Shown piece after piece: positions 1 to 6,996 of a stretch of 64,000 nt of DNA. Position 1 is the stretch's first letter. Every line of letters begins with the position of its first letter. The DNA lies in assembly GCA_963698015.1 (NCBI GenBank), contig OY969109.1, forward strand, positions 1,550,001 through 1,614,000, given 5' to 3'. Under the pieces are notes generated by a model, which saw only the letters and a list, made by a program, of their open reading frames with translations, was not told where the DNA came from and did not search any database. A program made the translations under genes and the position numbers. The DNA is from VAXT01 sp963698015 (lineage in GTDB: Bacteria > Actinomycetota > Thermoleophilia > Gaiellales > Gaiellaceae).

Positions 1-175
1 CTTCGCCTTGCCGGCCGCGCTCGGTCTAGCGGCAGACTCGTTGGCCGGCGGCGAGTAGAGCGAAGCCCCAGACCTGGATCGTGCAGGTCGGCGAGCTTGC
101 TCAGCCTCTTCGAAAAGTCGAGGCGGCCGTGTTACCCGACTGCCCCGGGATTAGCCGTACAGGACGTCTCCCGAC
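1..175. other. Left window edge, no gene assigned
   Basis: No convincing coding region. A short inverted repeat (GACCTG ... CAGGTC) lies near 71-89. The stop of the first real gene, on the minus strand, is at 176, so this stretch is its 3' flank or part of something cut by the edge. Confidence 0.4.
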
Positions 176-1393
176 TCAGGACGTCCGGCCGGCGAGGACC
201 GAGGCCCACGAAGTCAGCGGCGATACCTCGCCGCCGCGGCCGTTGAGCGCGCGATACCCGAGGGCGTGCTCGGCCTGCATCATCTTGTGCACCTGCGTGG
301 TGCCCTCGTAGATGATCGGCGCCCGCGCGTTCCGGAAGTAGCGCTCGATCCCGTATTCGGCCGAGTAGCCGTAGGCCCCGTGCACCTGGATCGCCAGATG
401 CGCCGCCCGGAAGGCCGACTCGGTCGCGTGCCACTTCGCGAGTGACGTCTCCCGCGTGTTCCGCCTTCCCTCGTTCTTGAGCCACGCCGCCTGCATGACG
501 AGCAGCTTCGACGTCTCGTAGCCGAGCACCATCTCGGCGATCATGTCCTGCACGAACTGGTACTCGCCGATCGGCTTGCCGAACGTCTGCCGCTCGCGCG
601 CGTACTCGACCGACCGCTCGAGACAGGCGCGGATCACACCGCATGCGCCCGCAGCGACCGTGAAGCGCCCCTGGTCGAGCCCGTACATCGCGATCTCGAA
701 GCCCTGGCCCTCCTCGCCGAGGAGGTTCTCGGCCGGCACCTCGACGTTCTCGAAGAACAGCTCGCCCGTCGAGCCGGCCCACACGCCGAGCTTGTGCTCG
801 GTGTCCGTCGCCGTGAACCCGGGCATCCCCTTCTCGAGCAGGAACGCAGAGATGCCCTTGTGCTTCGCGGACGGGTCCGTCTTGGCGAAGACGAGCGCGT
901 GGTCGGCGACGGTCGCGTACGAGATCCAGTTCTTCGAGCCGTTGAGGACGTAGACGTCGCCTTCGCGCCGGGCGGTCGACTTCATCGAGGCGACGTCCGA
1001 GCCCGCGGCCGGTTCGGTCAGCCCGAAGCATGCAAGCTTCTCGCCACGTGCCTGCGGCGCGAGCCAACGCTGCTTCTGCTCCTCGCTCCCGTAGCGCAGG
1101 AGGGCGAGCGAGTTCAGGCCGACGTGGACCGAGATCAGCGTGCGGAACGCAGCCTCGCCGCGCTCGATCTCCTCGCACGACAGCGCCTCGGCCACGAAGT
1201 CGAGCCCCGCCCCGCCGTACTCCTCGGGGATCACGATCCCGAGCAGGCCCAGCTCGGCCATGCCCTCGATCACTTCGAGGTCCAGGTGGTGGTTGATGTC
1301 GTTCTCGATCGCGTTCGGAAGCACGCGGGCGTCCACGAAATCGCGAACCGTCTCCTGGATCAGGCGCTGCTCGTCTGTGAGCTCGAAGTCCAT
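176..1393 (-). CDS. Acyl-CoA dehydrogenase
   Basis: A 405-aa FAD-dependent acyl-CoA dehydrogenase, which introduces the alpha,beta double bond into an acyl-CoA thioester. The N-terminal helical domain starts MDFELTDEQRLI. Family signature 1 (FGLTEPAAGSD) sits around residue 125. The C-terminal signature region (HGAYGYSAEYGIERYFR) is followed by IYEGTTQ, which carries the usual catalytic Glu near residue 370. The ATG at 1393 is chosen because the family normally begins at this Asp-Glu-Gln motif; an upstream in-frame start would add 27 unrelated residues. It is divergent from a second acyl-CoA dehydrogenase 53 bp away, so the two may share a promoter region. The substrate (fatty acyl, glutaryl or branched-chain) cannot be decided from sequence alone. 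Confidence 0.95.
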   Translation of the reverse strand: MDFELTDEQRLIQETVRDFVDARVLPNAIENDINHHLDLEVIEGMAELGLLGIVIPEEYGGAGLDFVAEALSCEEIERGEAAFRTLISVHVGLNSLALLRYGSEEQKQRWLAPQARGEKLACFGLTEPAAGSDVASMKSTARREGDVYVLNGSKNWISYATVADHALVFAKTDPSAKHKGISAFLLEKGMPGFTATDTEHKLGVWAGSTGELFFENVEVPAENLLGEEGQGFEIAMYGLDQGRFTVAAGACGVIRACLERSVEYARERQTFGKPIGEYQFVQDMIAEMVLGYETSKLLVMQAAWLKNEGRRNTRETSLAKWHATESAFRAAHLAIQVHGAYGYSAEYGIERYFRNARAPIIYEGTTQVHKMMQAEHALGYRALNGRGGEVSPLTSWASVLAGRTS

Positions 1394-1446
1394 TCGCGTG
1401 AGTCTATGCGTCGAGCGGATACCATCGATTCGCAGGCCGAGCACCG

Positions 1447-2625
1447 ATGGCGATCGCCGAAGAGTCGACTGCAAGCGGGATCTCGTTCGCTCTCACCGAC
1501 GAGCAGAGCGACCTGCGGGCGCTGGCGCACGAGTTCGCCGAAAAGGAGATCCGCCCGGTCGCCGCCGAGTACGACGAGCACCAGACGCACCCGGCCGACG
1601 TCATCGTGAAGGCGCACGAGGTCGGCCTGATGAACGTCCACATCCCGCAGGCGCTCGGTGGCCCCGGCCTCTCGATCTTCGACGGGATCCTGATCGGCGA
1701 GGAGCTCTCGTGGGGCTGCTCCGGAATCGCGGTCTCGCTCGTCGCGAACACGCTCGGCTCGGCGCCGGTCCTGCTCGCCGGCACCGACGAGCAGAAGCGG
1801 GCCTGGCTGCCTCCGCTGCTCGAGGAGCCGCTCCTCTGCTCGTTCGCGCTCACCGAGCCGAACGCCGGCTCCGACGTCTCCGGCATCCAGACGACCGCCG
1901 AGCGACACGGCGACGAGTACGTGCTCAACGGTTCCAAGATGTTCATCTCGAACGCCGGGCACGCGGCGTGGATCGTCGTCTTCGCCTCGACCGACAGGAG
2001 TGAAGGCCAGCGCGGGCTCTCCGCGTTCGTCGTCCCAGCCGACACCGAGGGCGTCATCGTCGAGAAGCACCTCGACAAGATGGGCCAGCGCGCGACCGAC
2101 ACCTCCGCGCTCGCGTTCCAGGACGTGAGGGTGCCGTCGGCGAACCGGCTCGGCGAGGAGGGCGACGGCTTCAAGATCGCGATGCGGACGCTCGACCACA
2201 CGCGCCCGGGCACTGCGATCGGGGCCGTCGGCGTCGCGCGCGCGGCCTACGAGCTCTCCGTCGAGTACTCGCGCGAACGCGTCCAGTTCGGCCAGCCGAT
2301 CGCGATGAACCAGGGCGTGAACTTCCTGATCGCGGACATGGCCGCCGAGATCGAGGCCGCGCGTCTGCTGACCTGGCAGGCCGCGTGGCTGCTCGACCAG
2401 GGCAAGCGCGCGACGCTCCAGTCCTCCTGCGCGAAGCGGTTTGCGTCGGACATGGCCATGAAGGTCACGACCGACGCGGTGCAGATCTTCGGCGGCTACG
2501 GGTACATGAAGGAGTACCCCGTCGAGAAGCTGATGCGCGACGCGAAGCTGTTCCAGATCTACGAGGGGACGTCGCAGATCCAGCGGCTCGTGATCGCCCG
2601 AGAAATCTTCTTCCCCAGGGACTAG
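1447..2625 (+). CDS. Acyl-CoA dehydrogenase
   Basis: A 392-aa acyl-CoA dehydrogenase with full family architecture. The alpha-helical N-domain begins with SFALTDEQSDLRALAHEF. The beta-domain signature FALTEPNAGSDVSG lies near residue 135, and the C-terminal helical domain ends with FGGYGYMKEYPVEKLMRD and QIYEGTSQIQ (catalytic Glu). It is only distantly similar to its divergent neighbour, so the pair probably has different acyl-chain preferences rather than being a recent duplication. The ATG at 1447 gives the normal family length. The end of the gene is followed by a strong hairpin. Confidence 0.95.
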   Translation: MAIAEESTASGISFALTDEQSDLRALAHEFAEKEIRPVAAEYDEHQTHPADVIVKAHEVGLMNVHIPQALGGPGLSIFDGILIGEELSWGCSGIAVSLVANTLGSAPVLLAGTDEQKRAWLPPLLEEPLLCSFALTEPNAGSDVSGIQTTAERHGDEYVLNGSKMFISNAGHAAWIVVFASTDRSEGQRGLSAFVVPADTEGVIVEKHLDKMGQRATDTSALAFQDVRVPSANRLGEEGDGFKIAMRTLDHTRPGTAIGAVGVARAAYELSVEYSRERVQFGQPIAMNQGVNFLIADMAAEIEAARLLTWQAAWLLDQGKRATLQSSCAKRFASDMAMKVTTDAVQIFGGYGYMKEYPVEKLMRDAKLFQIYEGTSQIQRLVIAREIFFPRD

Positions 2626-2631
2626 GCCGAA

Positions 2632-2668
2632 GAAAGTCCGGCGCGCTGCGCGCGCCATGACGACTTTC
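2632..2668 (+). terminator. Two-part hairpin after the acyl-CoA dehydrogenase
   Basis: An outer stem GAAAGTC (2632-2638) pairs with GACTTTC (2662-2668) and encloses GGCGCGC (2640-2646) paired with GCGCGCC (2650-2656) around a TGC loop. It starts 7 bp after the stop codon. There is no long T-tract, as is usual in high-G+C actinobacteria. Confidence 0.6.
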
Positions 2669-2700
2669 TCCGGGTTGTCCTGGGGGCCCGGCGGATGTGG

Positions 2701-2772
2701 GCGGACGCGGGCAAAGCCCGCATCCGCGGCCGAGGAGGAAGACGACGATCCTCGGCCACGACCCGCGTCCGC
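2701..2772. repeat. Nested and competing inverted repeats
   Basis: An 11-bp perfect inverted repeat (GCGGACGCGGG at 2701-2711, CCCGCGTCCGC at 2762-2772) encloses a 9-bp perfect stem (GGCCGAGGA at 2728-2736, TCCTCGGCC at 2749-2757). The left arm overlaps a local hairpin GCGGGC-AAA-GCCCGC (2707-2721), so the outer and local structures exclude each other. The region is open in the reading frame of the downstream gene but lies upstream of a promoter-like hexamer, so I treat it as non-coding. Confidence 0.5.
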
Positions 2773-2792
2773 AATCCGGCTGCCGTGGCCGT

Positions 2793-2798
2793 TACACT
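2793..2798 (+). promoter_or_regulatory. Candidate -10 box (TACACT) for the VanW-type gene
   Basis: TACACT matches the actinobacterial -10 pattern TANNNT. Transcription would start about 7 nt downstream, at or next to the in-frame TTG at 2806, giving a leaderless mRNA. No clear -35 box is seen. Confidence 0.4.
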
Positions 2799-2805
2799 GG
2801 TCGAC

Positions 2806-4677
2806 TTGTCGGTACGGGTAGCACACCTTCCCCGGGACCGCCGGCGTCGGCGTGCCCGGGTACGGCTCCTGTGGCAATGGAGCCTCCTCGTGGCGATCGT
2901 CGTCATGCTCGGCGCGATCGCGCTCGGGCTCGCGTTCGCCGGCTCGCCCGAGCGGCTGCCCGCCGGCACGCAGATCGCAGGCGTCAACGTCTCGGGGCTG
3001 ACCGCGGGACAGGCGCGATCGCTGCTCGAGAAGCGATCCCGCGAGCTCGCAAACGTCCCGGTGCTCTTCACGGCCGCCGGGAGGCACTGGCGCGTGAAGC
3101 CGAAAGCGGTCGTCGTCGACGTCGACTGGGGCGCCGCGGTCGAGGCGGCTCAGCGCCAGGGCCAGGGCTTCGGGCCGCTCCGTGGCCTGAAGCGCCTCGG
3201 CGTTCGCGTCTTCGGGGGCGAGGTCGCTCCGACGAGCCGTGTCTACCAGTCCGCGGTCGACGTCTACATGGGCAGGTTCGCGCGCGGGGTCGACGCCGCG
3301 AGCGTCGAGCCGTCGCTGGTGCTTCGCGGCTCGGCGCCGGAGATCGTGCCCGGCCGCAATGGGCGCCTGCTCGATCGAGCTGCTGCGGAGAAGGTCTTCG
3401 TCCAGGCGCTCACGGCTCTCTCCCGCCAGCCGGTTCCGGTTCCGCTCAAGGTCGACCGCGCACAGCTGTCGACCCGCGATCTCGTGGGGGCGAAGGTGAA
3501 GGCCGAGACGGCGCTGTCGGCACCCGTCGACGTCGCGTACGGACCGGGACGCTGGCATCTCACCGTCGCCAAGATCGCCCGGCTCCTCGAGCTGCCCAGC
3601 AACGGGGACACGGAACTGAAACTCGCCGGGCCGCGGGCCGACCACTTCTTCGCCAATCTGAAGAAGCGCGTCGAGCACGCCCCGAAGGACGCGTCCTTCG
3701 CGGTCGGCGCGCGCAACGTCGTCCGTGTCCTCCCCGCGCAGCCGGGGCGCACGGTGGACATGGAGGCGACGACCCGCAACCTGATGGCCGCCCTGCTGTC
3801 GCCGACGAGCCGCAAGGCCGACCTCGCAGTGCTGACGGCGTCTCCCGAGCGGACGACCCGCGACGCGCGCGCGATGGGCATCACCGGCCTCGTCGGCGCG
3901 TACGAGACGTTCTACGGCGGCATCGCGAACCGGATCCACAACGTCCAGCTCGTCGCGCACCTGATCGACGACCACTTCATCGCACCGAACGAGGAGTTCT
4001 CGTTCAACGCGACCACCGGCGAGCGCTCGGAGGCGAAGGGCTTCCTCGAGGCGCCGGTGATCATCAACGGCGAGCTGAAGACCGGTCTCGGCGGAGGCGT
4101 CTGCCAGGTCTCGACGACGACGTTCAATGCCGCGTACGAAGCGGGCCTGCCGATCACCGACCGGACGAATCACGCGCTCTACATCAGCCACTACCCGCAG
4201 GGCCGCGACGCGACCGTCAACTATCCGGACACCGACCTCAAGTTCGTCAACGACACGGGCCACTGGCTCTGGCTGCGGACGTTCGTCAGCGCGTCGTCGC
4301 TGACCGTCGCGCTGTACGGGACGCCGCAGCATCGCGAGGTGCAGAGCGAGGTCTCACCGCTCGTCGTCACCGGGCAGCCACCCGTGAAGCGCGTGCCCGA
4401 CCCGAACCTGACCGTCGGCACGACCGTGCTCGACGAGTCGGGCTCGCCGTCGCGCTCGACGAGCGTCAGGCGGAAGGTCTTCAGCTCGAGCGGGAAGCTG
4501 CTCTACGACCACACGTGGTACTCGACCTACTCGGCCGAGCCGCGCGTGATCCGCTACGGGACGAAGCCGAAGGCCGAGCCGCCTCCGCCTCCACCGCCGC
4601 CCGAGAAGAAGAAGGGGACGCCGCCCCCGCCGCCTCCTCCTCCGCAATCCCCGCCGCCGGCCGGTCCCATCGGTTAG
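2806..4677 (+). CDS. VanW family cell-wall-associated membrane protein
   Basis: From the TTG at 2806 the product is 623 aa: a short Arg-rich cytoplasmic stretch, one membrane segment (around residues 22-45), two regions resembling the YoaR-like putative peptidoglycan-binding domain, then a VanW domain with the hallmark GGGVCQVSTTTFNAA around residue 430 and DATVNYPDTDLKF after it. The tail is a proline-rich spacer (runs of 8 Pro separated by EKKKGT), probably spanning cell wall. VanW proteins are widespread in Actinobacteria and Firmicutes; their biochemical role is not established, so vancomycin resistance should not be inferred. The start is uncertain: a GTG at 2785 is also in frame, but it lies upstream of the -10-like box. 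The gene converges with the next one, and their stop codons overlap. Confidence 0.85.
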   Translation: MSVRVAHLPRDRRRRRARVRLLWQWSLLVAIVVMLGAIALGLAFAGSPERLPAGTQIAGVNVSGLTAGQARSLLEKRSRELANVPVLFTAAGRHWRVKPKAVVVDVDWGAAVEAAQRQGQGFGPLRGLKRLGVRVFGGEVAPTSRVYQSAVDVYMGRFARGVDAASVEPSLVLRGSAPEIVPGRNGRLLDRAAAEKVFVQALTALSRQPVPVPLKVDRAQLSTRDLVGAKVKAETALSAPVDVAYGPGRWHLTVAKIARLLELPSNGDTELKLAGPRADHFFANLKKRVEHAPKDASFAVGARNVVRVLPAQPGRTVDMEATTRNLMAALLSPTSRKADLAVLTASPERTTRDARAMGITGLVGAYETFYGGIANRIHNVQLVAHLIDDHFIAPNEEFSFNATTGERSEAKGFLEAPVIINGELKTGLGGGVCQVSTTTFNAAYEAGLPITDRTNHALYISHYPQGRDATVNYPDTDLKFVNDTGHWLWLRTFVSASSLTVALYGTPQHREVQSEVSPLVVTGQPPVKRVPDPNLTVGTTVLDESGSPSRSTSVRRKVFSSSGKLLYDHTWYSTYSAEPRVIRYGTKPKAEPPPPPPPPEKKKGTPPPPPPPPQSPPPAGPIG

Positions 4678-5081
4678 GCCTCGGCCTCAGCGATCGCCTC
4701 GGCGAGCCACGCGGGCACCCGCGTCGGCCGGTGGTCCCCGACCGAGACGCATGCGTGCGTCGTCCAGCCGTCCGCGACCTGGGCGCCGTCCCGCTCGACC
4801 GAGTAGTCGAACCGGAACCTGGCGCCGTGCACGTCGCCGCACCGGGCGCGGATCGTGAGCCGGTCGTCGAAGCGAGCTGCGTCCGCGTAGCGCGTGTAGG
4901 CCTCGAGTGTCAGCGCGTCGACGCCTTCTTCGCGCAGCCCCGCGTAGCCGCCCCGGAACCGGCGCAGGTACTCGATCCTCGTCACCTCGAACCAGACGAG
5001 GTATGCGGCGTGGTGCGCCACGCCCTGGGCGTCGGTCTCCGCGAAGCGGACGGTCACCTCGTTCGCGAACTTGAAGTCCAC
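4674..5081 (-). CDS. Acyl-CoA thioesterase, hot-dog fold (YbgC/FadM type)
   Basis: A 135-aa 4-hydroxybenzoyl-CoA thioesterase-like protein that would hydrolyse acyl-CoA thioesters. The N-terminal motif FAETDAQGVAHHAAYLVWFE carries the family's active-site Asp. The rest alternates short strands as expected for a single hot-dog domain. The GTG at 5081 is chosen because the conserved beta-strand (VDFKFANEVTVRF) begins here and the length then matches the family. It is divergent from the Sir2 gene, with 20 bp between starts, and overlaps the end of the VanW-type gene by 4 bp in a convergent arrangement. Together with the two acyl-CoA dehydrogenases nearby it hints at acyl-CoA turnover, but no common operon is visible. 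Confidence 0.88.
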   Translation of the reverse strand: MDFKFANEVTVRFAETDAQGVAHHAAYLVWFEVTRIEYLRRFRGGYAGLREEGVDALTLEAYTRYADAARFDDRLTIRARCGDVHGARFRFDYSVERDGAQVADGWTTHACVSVGDHRPTRVPAWLAEAIAEAEA

Positions 5082-5101
5082 CGGCCCGTAGCATCGCAGC
5101 G

Positions 5102-5857
5102 GTGTCCACGGAGCGTCTCGCCGATCTGATCCGGGACCGCGGGCCTTGCGTCGTGCTGACCGGAGCAGGCGTCTCGACGGAGAGCGGCATCCCCGACTTC
5201 CGCTCGCCGACCGGGATCTGGGCCGACATCGACCCGATGGAGTACGCGTCACTGCGCGCGTTCCGCGCCAACCCGGAGAAGGTTTGGAGCTTCTACGCGA
5301 AGCGGATCGAGATGCTGACCGCCGCAGAGCCGAACGACGCCCACTACGCGCTCGCCGAGCTCGAGCAGCGGGGCTTCGTCAGCGCCGTCGTGACGCAGAA
5401 CATCGACCTGCTCCACACGCGAGCCGGGAGCCGCGAGGTGGTCGAGGTGCACGGCTCGATCAGGACCGCCTCCTGCCCGTCCTGCGGTGCGTCCCATCCG
5501 CTCGACGCGTCGCTCTTCCCGCTCCCGCGCTGCCGCGACTGCGGCGCCGTGCTCAAGCCGGACGTCGTTTTCTTCGGCGAGCTCCTGCCGGCGACGGCGA
5601 TCGATCGTGCCTACGAGCTCGCGCGCAACACCCGACTGCTGGTCGTGGTCGGCTCCGCGCTCGAGGTCTATCCGGTCGCCGAGTTGCCCCTGGAGACGGT
5701 TCGCGCCGGCGGCTTGTTCGCGATCGTCAACCGCGGCCCGACCGCGCTCGACGGCGAGGCCGTGCTGCGGATCGACGGATCGGCCGGCGAGACGCTGCGC
5801 GCGGTTGCGACGGTTCTCGGTTGTCGCAGTCCTCCTCGTTGGCACGTTCGCGGGTGA
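5102..5857 (+). CDS. Sir2 family NAD-dependent protein deacylase
   Basis: A 251-aa sirtuin that removes acyl groups from lysines while consuming NAD. Visible motifs in order: NAD-binding GAGVSTESGIPDFRS (residues about 20-35), TQNIDLLHTRAG, catalytic His in EVHGS, zinc ligands CPSC and CRDC, PDVVFFGELLP, and the late NAD-contact segment GSALEVYPVAELP. It starts at GTG 5102, with no alternative upstream. The last roughly 17 codons overlap in another frame with a possible secreted His-rich protein. The conserved sirtuin fold ends around AVATVLG, so the final residues (CRSPPRWHVRG) may be a lengthened tail. Confidence 0.93.
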   Translation: MSTERLADLIRDRGPCVVLTGAGVSTESGIPDFRSPTGIWADIDPMEYASLRAFRANPEKVWSFYAKRIEMLTAAEPNDAHYALAELEQRGFVSAVVTQNIDLLHTRAGSREVVEVHGSIRTASCPSCGASHPLDASLFPLPRCRDCGAVLKPDVVFFGELLPATAIDRAYELARNTRLLVVVGSALEVYPVAELPLETVRAGGLFAIVNRGPTALDGEAVLRIDGSAGETLRAVATVLGCRSPPRWHVRG

Positions 5858-6143
5858 GAACTGCGTGATCCCGCCTCCGGGCGCGGAGTTCTACCCCGTC
5901 TACACGACTGCTGAAAGCCAGGGCCACGGCCACGGCCACGAACACGGCCACGATCACGGCCACGACTGCGTGTGGCACCTCGGCGGCCCGTACCTGAAAG
6001 ACACGACGAACACGTTCGGCGGCAACTCGACCGCCGAGTACGGCCCGCTCCTGCTGAGCAACTACATGGGCGTCGGCTTCATGCCCGTGTTCCGCTACAA
6101 CAACTTCCGGCAGATCCTGAACCACAACCCCTGCCGGGCGTAG
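5805..6143 (+). CDS. Small secreted His-rich protein, possible metal binder
   Basis: I do not recognise this family. From the TTG at 5805 the product is 112 aa and begins MRRFSVVAVLLVGTFAGENC, which looks like a signal peptide. The mature part has a dense histidine run (GHGHGHEHGHDHGHDC, about residues 41-56) of the kind that chelates Zn, Ni, Co or Cu. The C-terminal half is rich in aromatics and Asn (NYMGVGFMPVFRYNN) and ends NPCRA; the three cysteines could pair or bind metal. The start lies inside the Sir2 gene in another frame. A GTG at 5865, just after the Sir2 stop and preceded by GGTGAG, would give a 92-aa protein without a signal peptide. A strong terminator hairpin follows 17 bp after the stop, which supports a real transcription unit. 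Confidence 0.6.
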   Translation: MRRFSVVAVLLVGTFAGENCVIPPPGAEFYPVYTTAESQGHGHGHEHGHDHGHDCVWHLGGPYLKDTTNTFGGNSTAEYGPLLLSNYMGVGFMPVFRYNNFRQILNHNPCRA

Positions 6144-6159
6144 CAACGGAACGATCGAT

Positions 6160-6190
6160 CGAAGGGGGGCGTCCTCAGGCGCCCCCTTCG
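6160..6190 (+). terminator. Intrinsic terminator-like hairpin
   Basis: CGAAGGGGG (6160-6168) pairs perfectly with CCCCCTTCG (6182-6190), and a CG/CG extension leaves one bulged G. No T-tract. It contains the decamer GCGTCCTCAG, which also occurs in the structured elements at 8676 and 17608. Confidence 0.65.
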
Positions 6191-6210
6191 TATGCGGCGC
6201 TACGCCGCTG

Positions 6211-6410
6211 CGCCGCTGCGCCTGAGGCATCGCTTGCGATGCCTTCCGTGAGAGGCGATGCCGGCTTTGCCGGCGTCGGCGATCTTCTTGCGGAAGGGCT
6301 GCGGCCGCTACGCCGCTGCGCCTGAGGCATCGCTTGCGATGCCGACCGTGAGAGGCGATGCCGGCTTTGCCGGCGTCGCCGATCTTTTTGCGGAAGGGCT
6401 GCGGCCGCTA
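6211..6410. repeat. Tandem 100-bp repeat, two copies
   Basis: Copies at 6211-6310 and 6311-6410 align without gaps and differ at only a few positions. Each copy carries several self-complementary segments: GGCATCGC-TT-GCGATGCC, GCCGGC-TTT-GCCGGC and GCGGCCGC. The right copy reaches into the stop codon of the minus-strand zinc-ribbon gene (6408-6410). This looks like a REP/BIME-type hairpin repeat rather than coding sequence. Confidence 0.75.
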
Positions 6411-6557
6411 GGCCGCAGCGCGACGCAACGGCCGCTCGTCGAGGACCCGCCGGCAGGACGAGCACATCTTGCGCTCGACCTCGTACGGGACCCCGCCGCG
6501 TTGACCCAGAACGTGGGTCGTGACCGTCTTGTGGCGATGTGCTTTCGTGGGTCTCAT
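6408..6557 (-). CDS. 49-aa zinc-ribbon-like small basic protein
   Basis: The product is 49 aa, rich in Lys, Arg and His at the N-terminus (MRPTKAHRHKTVTTHVLG), followed by a Cys pair CSSC in the context KMCSSCRRVLDERPLRR and an Ala tail. Only one CxxC is present, so it could bind zinc as a half-ribbon with His residues, or as a dimer, or partner with a ribosomal or RNA surface. The ATG at 6557 is preceded by GGTGG 9 nt upstream; a GTG at 6566 would add three residues. It is transcribed against its neighbours. I do not recognise a named family. The conserved look of the CSSCRRVLDERPLRR block argues for a real gene. Confidence 0.6.
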   Translation of the reverse strand: MRPTKAHRHKTVTTHVLGQRGGVPYEVERKMCSSCRRVLDERPLRRAAA

Positions 6558-6684
6558 TCGTGCCACCGCTTTCAGGCTAGAGAGGGCGTCGGGTGTTTCG
6601 TGCCTCTCACATTCGAGACGAAACGTGCATCGGTTTGTTGGCCCGAAATAGTTAGGAGTTGGTGAAAGGGGTAAGGTGGGCTCG

Positions 6685-6996
6685 ATGGCCTCTCAGGCGG
6701 ACAAGGATGTCTTGACCAGGCTGGCCGACCGCGGAGAACAGGTCGTCGGGCGCATCACGGACCTCCCGGGCGCCAAGGCGGTCATGGATGCGACGACGTC
6801 GCTCGGGAAGCGGCTCGACGAGGTGCAGAAGCGCCTGCGCAGCATCGACCCGCTCGAGAAGCGGATCACCGCGCTCGAGAAGCGCGTCGACCAGCTCGAG
6901 GGCAAGCCGAAGCGCGCCTCCGCGAAGCGGAAGCCCGCCTCGAAGGCGGCGAAGAAGCCGGCGGCGCCGAGCAAGCCCCCCGCGAGCTCGGCCTAG
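6685..6996 (+). CDS. Small coiled-coil protein with Lys/Ala/Pro-rich tail
   Basis: A 103-aa protein. Residues about 35-75 form a heptad-like coiled coil (LGKRLDEVQKRLRSIDPLEKR and onward). The C-terminal 30 residues are low-complexity Lys/Ala/Pro/Ser (KRKPASKAAKKPAAPSK), similar to histone H1-like or HU-tail sequences that bind nucleic acid. The ATG at 6685 has AAGGTGG five bases upstream; a GTG at 6676 is an alternative. The stop overlaps by 4 bp the end of the convergent lipid-kinase gene. Function unknown; a DNA-associated or oligomeric scaffold role is only inference. Confidence 0.75.
   Translation: MASQADKDVLTRLADRGEQVVGRITDLPGAKAVMDATTSLGKRLDEVQKRLRSIDPLEKRITALEKRVDQLEGKPKRASAKRKPASKAAKKPAAPSKPPASSA

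Noticed and set aside
1360..4332. Open antisense frame of 990 codons over the second acyl-CoA dehydrogenase and VanW-type gene
   Set aside because: Arg/Asp/Leu-rich shadow; both real genes on the plus strand have strong family motifs.
2806..4677. Vancomycin resistance determinant
   Set aside because: A VanW domain alone does not indicate resistance; no vanHAX or vanRS genes are present.
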